NCBI GenBank assembly: GCA_037481655.1
Contig: JBBFLF010000011.1
Location: 1 to 64,000 of the forward strand
DNA from: Desulfobaccales bacterium
Lineage (GTDB): Bacteria > Desulfobacterota > Desulfobaccia > Desulfobaccales > 0-14-0-80-60-11
Direction of reading: 5' to 3'
Length of the DNA stretch: 64,000 bases
The notes beneath the pieces are model-generated. The model saw nothing but the letters and a program-made list of their open reading frames with translations. It made no database searches and was not told the DNA's origin. Made by a program: the position numbers and the translations under genes. This document shows positions 62,424 through 64,000 of this stretch, piece after piece (position 1 is the first letter of the stretch; each line of letters starts with the position of its first letter).

Positions 62424-63914
62424 ATGAGTCCCCTTCCCGCCGCCCTGAAGGCCTGGGAGCCCATCCAGCCTTTTCCGGGCCTGTCGGTGCGCTTCCTGAA
62501 AGAAAGCCGCTGCCTGCCGGTGAAGCAGGAGGACGGGCGGGTGCTCCTGGCCATGGCCGATCCCGAGGACCTGGAGACCCGCCGCACCCTGGAAGCGGTC
62601 CTGGCCGCGGCGGTGGAGCCGGTGCAGGTGCCCGAGGAGGCCATTTTGGAGGGCATCGAGGCGGTCTATCTCCCGGGGAGCGCCATGGCCCGCCTGGTGG
62701 ACGGCCTGGAGCAGGAGGAATACGAAGGCCCCCAGGAAGAGACCGCTGAAATCGGGCACTTGCGGGACATGGCCCGGGAAGCCCCCATCATCCAGCTGGT
62801 AAACCTCCTCATCTCCCGGGCTATTGAGATCGGCGCCAGCGACATCCACCTGGAGCCCTTCGAGAACCAGTTCCGGGTGCGCTACCGCAAGGACGGGGTG
62901 CTCTTCGATGCCGAAAGCCCGCCCAAGGCCCTGGAGCCGGCGGTCATCTCCCGCCTGAAGATCATGGCCCGCATGGACATCGCCGAGCGGCGCCTGCCCC
63001 AGGACGGCCGTTTCCGCCTGAAATTCCAGGGCCGGGACATTGATTTCCGGGTCTCCACCCTCCCCAACCTCTTTGGCGAGAGCATGGTGATCCGCATCCT
63101 GGACCGGGAGCGGGTGGTCCTGGACCTGGAGCGCCTGGGCTTCCCGCCGGACACCCTGGCGGATTTTGACCGCCTCATCCACAAGCCCTACGGCATGATT
63201 CTGGTCACCGGGCCCACCGGCAGCGGCAAGACCACCACCCTGTATGCCGCCCTGGAGCGCATCAACTCGGTGGACAAAAAGATCATCACCGTGGAGGACC
63301 CGGTGGAATACCGGGTGGCCGGGGTCATCCAGATGCAGGTGAAGCCGGATATCGGCCTCACCTTCGCCCGGGGCCTGCGGCACATTGTGCGCCAGGACCC
63401 GGACGTTATCCTGGTAGGCGAGATCCGGGACCGGGAGACCGCCGAGATCGCCATCCATGCGGCCCTCACCGGGCATCTGGTCTTCAGCACCCTGCACACC
63501 AACGATGCCCCGGGCGCGGTGACCCGCCTTCTGGAGATGGGCATTGAGGACTATCTTTTGGCCTCGGCCCTCCTGGGGGTGCTGGCCCAGCGGCTGGTGC
63601 GGGTCATCTGCCCCCAGTGCAAGGTGCCGGCGCCGCCGGGGGAGGGGGTGGCGGCGGTGGAGGGTGCCACCGTCTATCTGGGCCGGGGCTGCGAGGCCTG
63701 CGCCCATACCGGTTATCAGGGGCGCACCGGGATTTATGAGCTCCTCCTGGTCAATGACGACCTGCGCCGCCTCATCCTCAAGCGGGCCGACGCCGTCACC
63801 CTGCGCCAGGCGGCCCAGCAGGCGGGCATGCGCTCGCTGGCGGCCGACGGCTGGGCCAAGGTCAAAGCCGGCCTCACCACCCCCCAGGAAGTGCTCCGGG
63901 TGACCCACGACTAG
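62424..63914 (+). CDS. Type II secretion/type IV pilus assembly ATPase GspE/PilB
   Basis: Hexameric secretion ATPase of 496 residues. An N-terminal N1E-like part (about 1-110) is followed by the N2 domain (GASDIHLEPFENQFRVRYRKDGVL) and the motor: Walker A GPTGSGKTTT, Asp box TVEDPVEYR, Walker B QDPDVILVGEIRDRETAE and the His box GHLVFSTLHTNDA. A four-cysteine zinc site is present late: CPQC and CEAC. The gene starts with GGAGAGGAG in range and is followed after 3 bp by gspF/pilC. Whether it belongs to a T2SS or a pilus cannot be decided from this window; length and Cys spacing favour GspE. Confidence 0.93.
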   Translation: MSPLPAALKAWEPIQPFPGLSVRFLKESRCLPVKQEDGRVLLAMADPEDLETRRTLEAVLAAAVEPVQVPEEAILEGIEAVYLPGSAMARLVDGLEQEEYEGPQEETAEIGHLRDMAREAPIIQLVNLLISRAIEIGASDIHLEPFENQFRVRYRKDGVLFDAESPPKALEPAVISRLKIMARMDIAERRLPQDGRFRLKFQGRDIDFRVSTLPNLFGESMVIRILDRERVVLDLERLGFPPDTLADFDRLIHKPYGMILVTGPTGSGKTTTLYAALERINSVDKKIITVEDPVEYRVAGVIQMQVKPDIGLTFARGLRHIVRQDPDVILVGEIRDRETAEIAIHAALTGHLVFSTLHTNDAPGAVTRLLEMGIEDYLLASALLGVLAQRLVRVICPQCKVPAPPGEGVAAVEGATVYLGRGCEACAHTGYQGRTGIYELLLVNDDLRRLILKRADAVTLRQAAQQAGMRSLAADGWAKVKAGLTTPQEVLRVTHD

Positions 63915-63917
63915 CCT

Positions 63918-64000
63918 ATGCCCCTCTTTTATTACCGGGCCGTGGATGCGGCCGGCAACATCATCACCGGCAATCTGGAATCCCGGGAGGAGGCCCAGGT
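63918..64000 (+). CDS. Type II secretion/pilus platform protein GspF/PilC, N-terminal fragment
   Basis: The first 27 codons of a gene cut by the window edge: MPLFYYRAVDAAGNIITGNL, the classic N-terminus of the inner-membrane platform protein GspF/PilC. It starts 3 bp after the gspE stop, the usual gene order in T2SS operons, and would anchor the ATPase to the pseudopilus assembly site. Confidence 0.85.
   Translation, partial: MPLFYYRAVDAAGNIITGNLESREEAQ

Noticed and set aside
62307-63908. Open frame of 533 codons antisense to gspE
   Set aside because: gspE has all its Walker, Asp and His boxes; the antisense product has none.

Overview
The window is 64 kb of GC-rich, densely coded bacterial DNA. 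Gene content points to an anaerobic member of the Desulfobacterota, of the sulfate-reducing or syntrophic kind (Desulfobacca/Syntrophobacter-like). This is inferred from a small assimilatory-type siroheme sulfite reductase, a phenylacetate-CoA ligase/ACT/branched-chain ABC cluster, hopanoid genes hpnJ and hpnK, a DUF3842-CooT pair, and a HAD protein resembling archaeal EhaR. No 16S gene or other decisive marker is present.

Layout. 0-3.3 kb (+): end of leuB, then asd, rsmD, coaD, a DUF3842 gene and a CooT-like gene. 3.4-14.6 kb (-): an MBL-fold protein, then (in transcription order) phenylacetate-CoA ligase, a double-ACT protein, periplasmic binding protein, livH, livM, livG, livF, a degenerate ligase paralog, a PDZ protein and a second binding protein. 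14.9-18.5 kb (-): sulfite reductase, a YdjM-like membrane hydrolase and a Ser/Thr kinase with a pseudo-receiver. 18.7-21.2 kb (+): a PhoB/PhoR-type two-component pair. 21.4-29.2 kb (-): ileS-lspA-lgt, a lytic transglycosylase, a CheZ-like protein and mdh. 29.5-40 kb (+): a UbiA/MenA prenyltransferase behind a perfect consensus promoter, a DUF4239-like protein, asparaginase II, HIT protein, LapA-like protein, mutS, tRNA-Gly, tRNA-Cys, an integrase remnant, and a PfkB/formyltransferase/HAD cassette. 40-44 kb (-): YHS protein and the hopanoid cluster hpnJ/radical SAM/hpnK. 44.3-61.3 kb (-): a Wzx/Wzy-type exopolysaccharide locus with two phosphoglycosyltransferases, four glycosyltransferases, polymerase, flippase, Wzz-like protein, SLBB export protein and a lipoprotein, with one lytic transglycosylase on the opposite strand. 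61.7-64 kb (+): a 43-residue membrane ORF, then gspE/pilB and the start of gspF/pilC.

Two repeat systems stand out. One is a family of G-rich palindromic elements, complete copies being three hairpins A-B-C of about 120-140 bp, found in both orientations in at least nine gaps; several naive start codons fall inside it. The other is an AT-rich element of about 350 bp at 41.19-41.55 kb, built from degenerate 7-bp units arranged as two inverted arms, which supplies the stop of one hopanoid-cluster gene and the start of the next.

Genes likely to work together: the liv transporter with the ligases and ACT protein (import and CoA activation of aromatic or branched acids), lgt and lspA (lipoprotein maturation), the polysaccharide genes, and hpnJ/hpnK (composite hopanoid head group). 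All functions come from reading motifs by eye; no database search was run.
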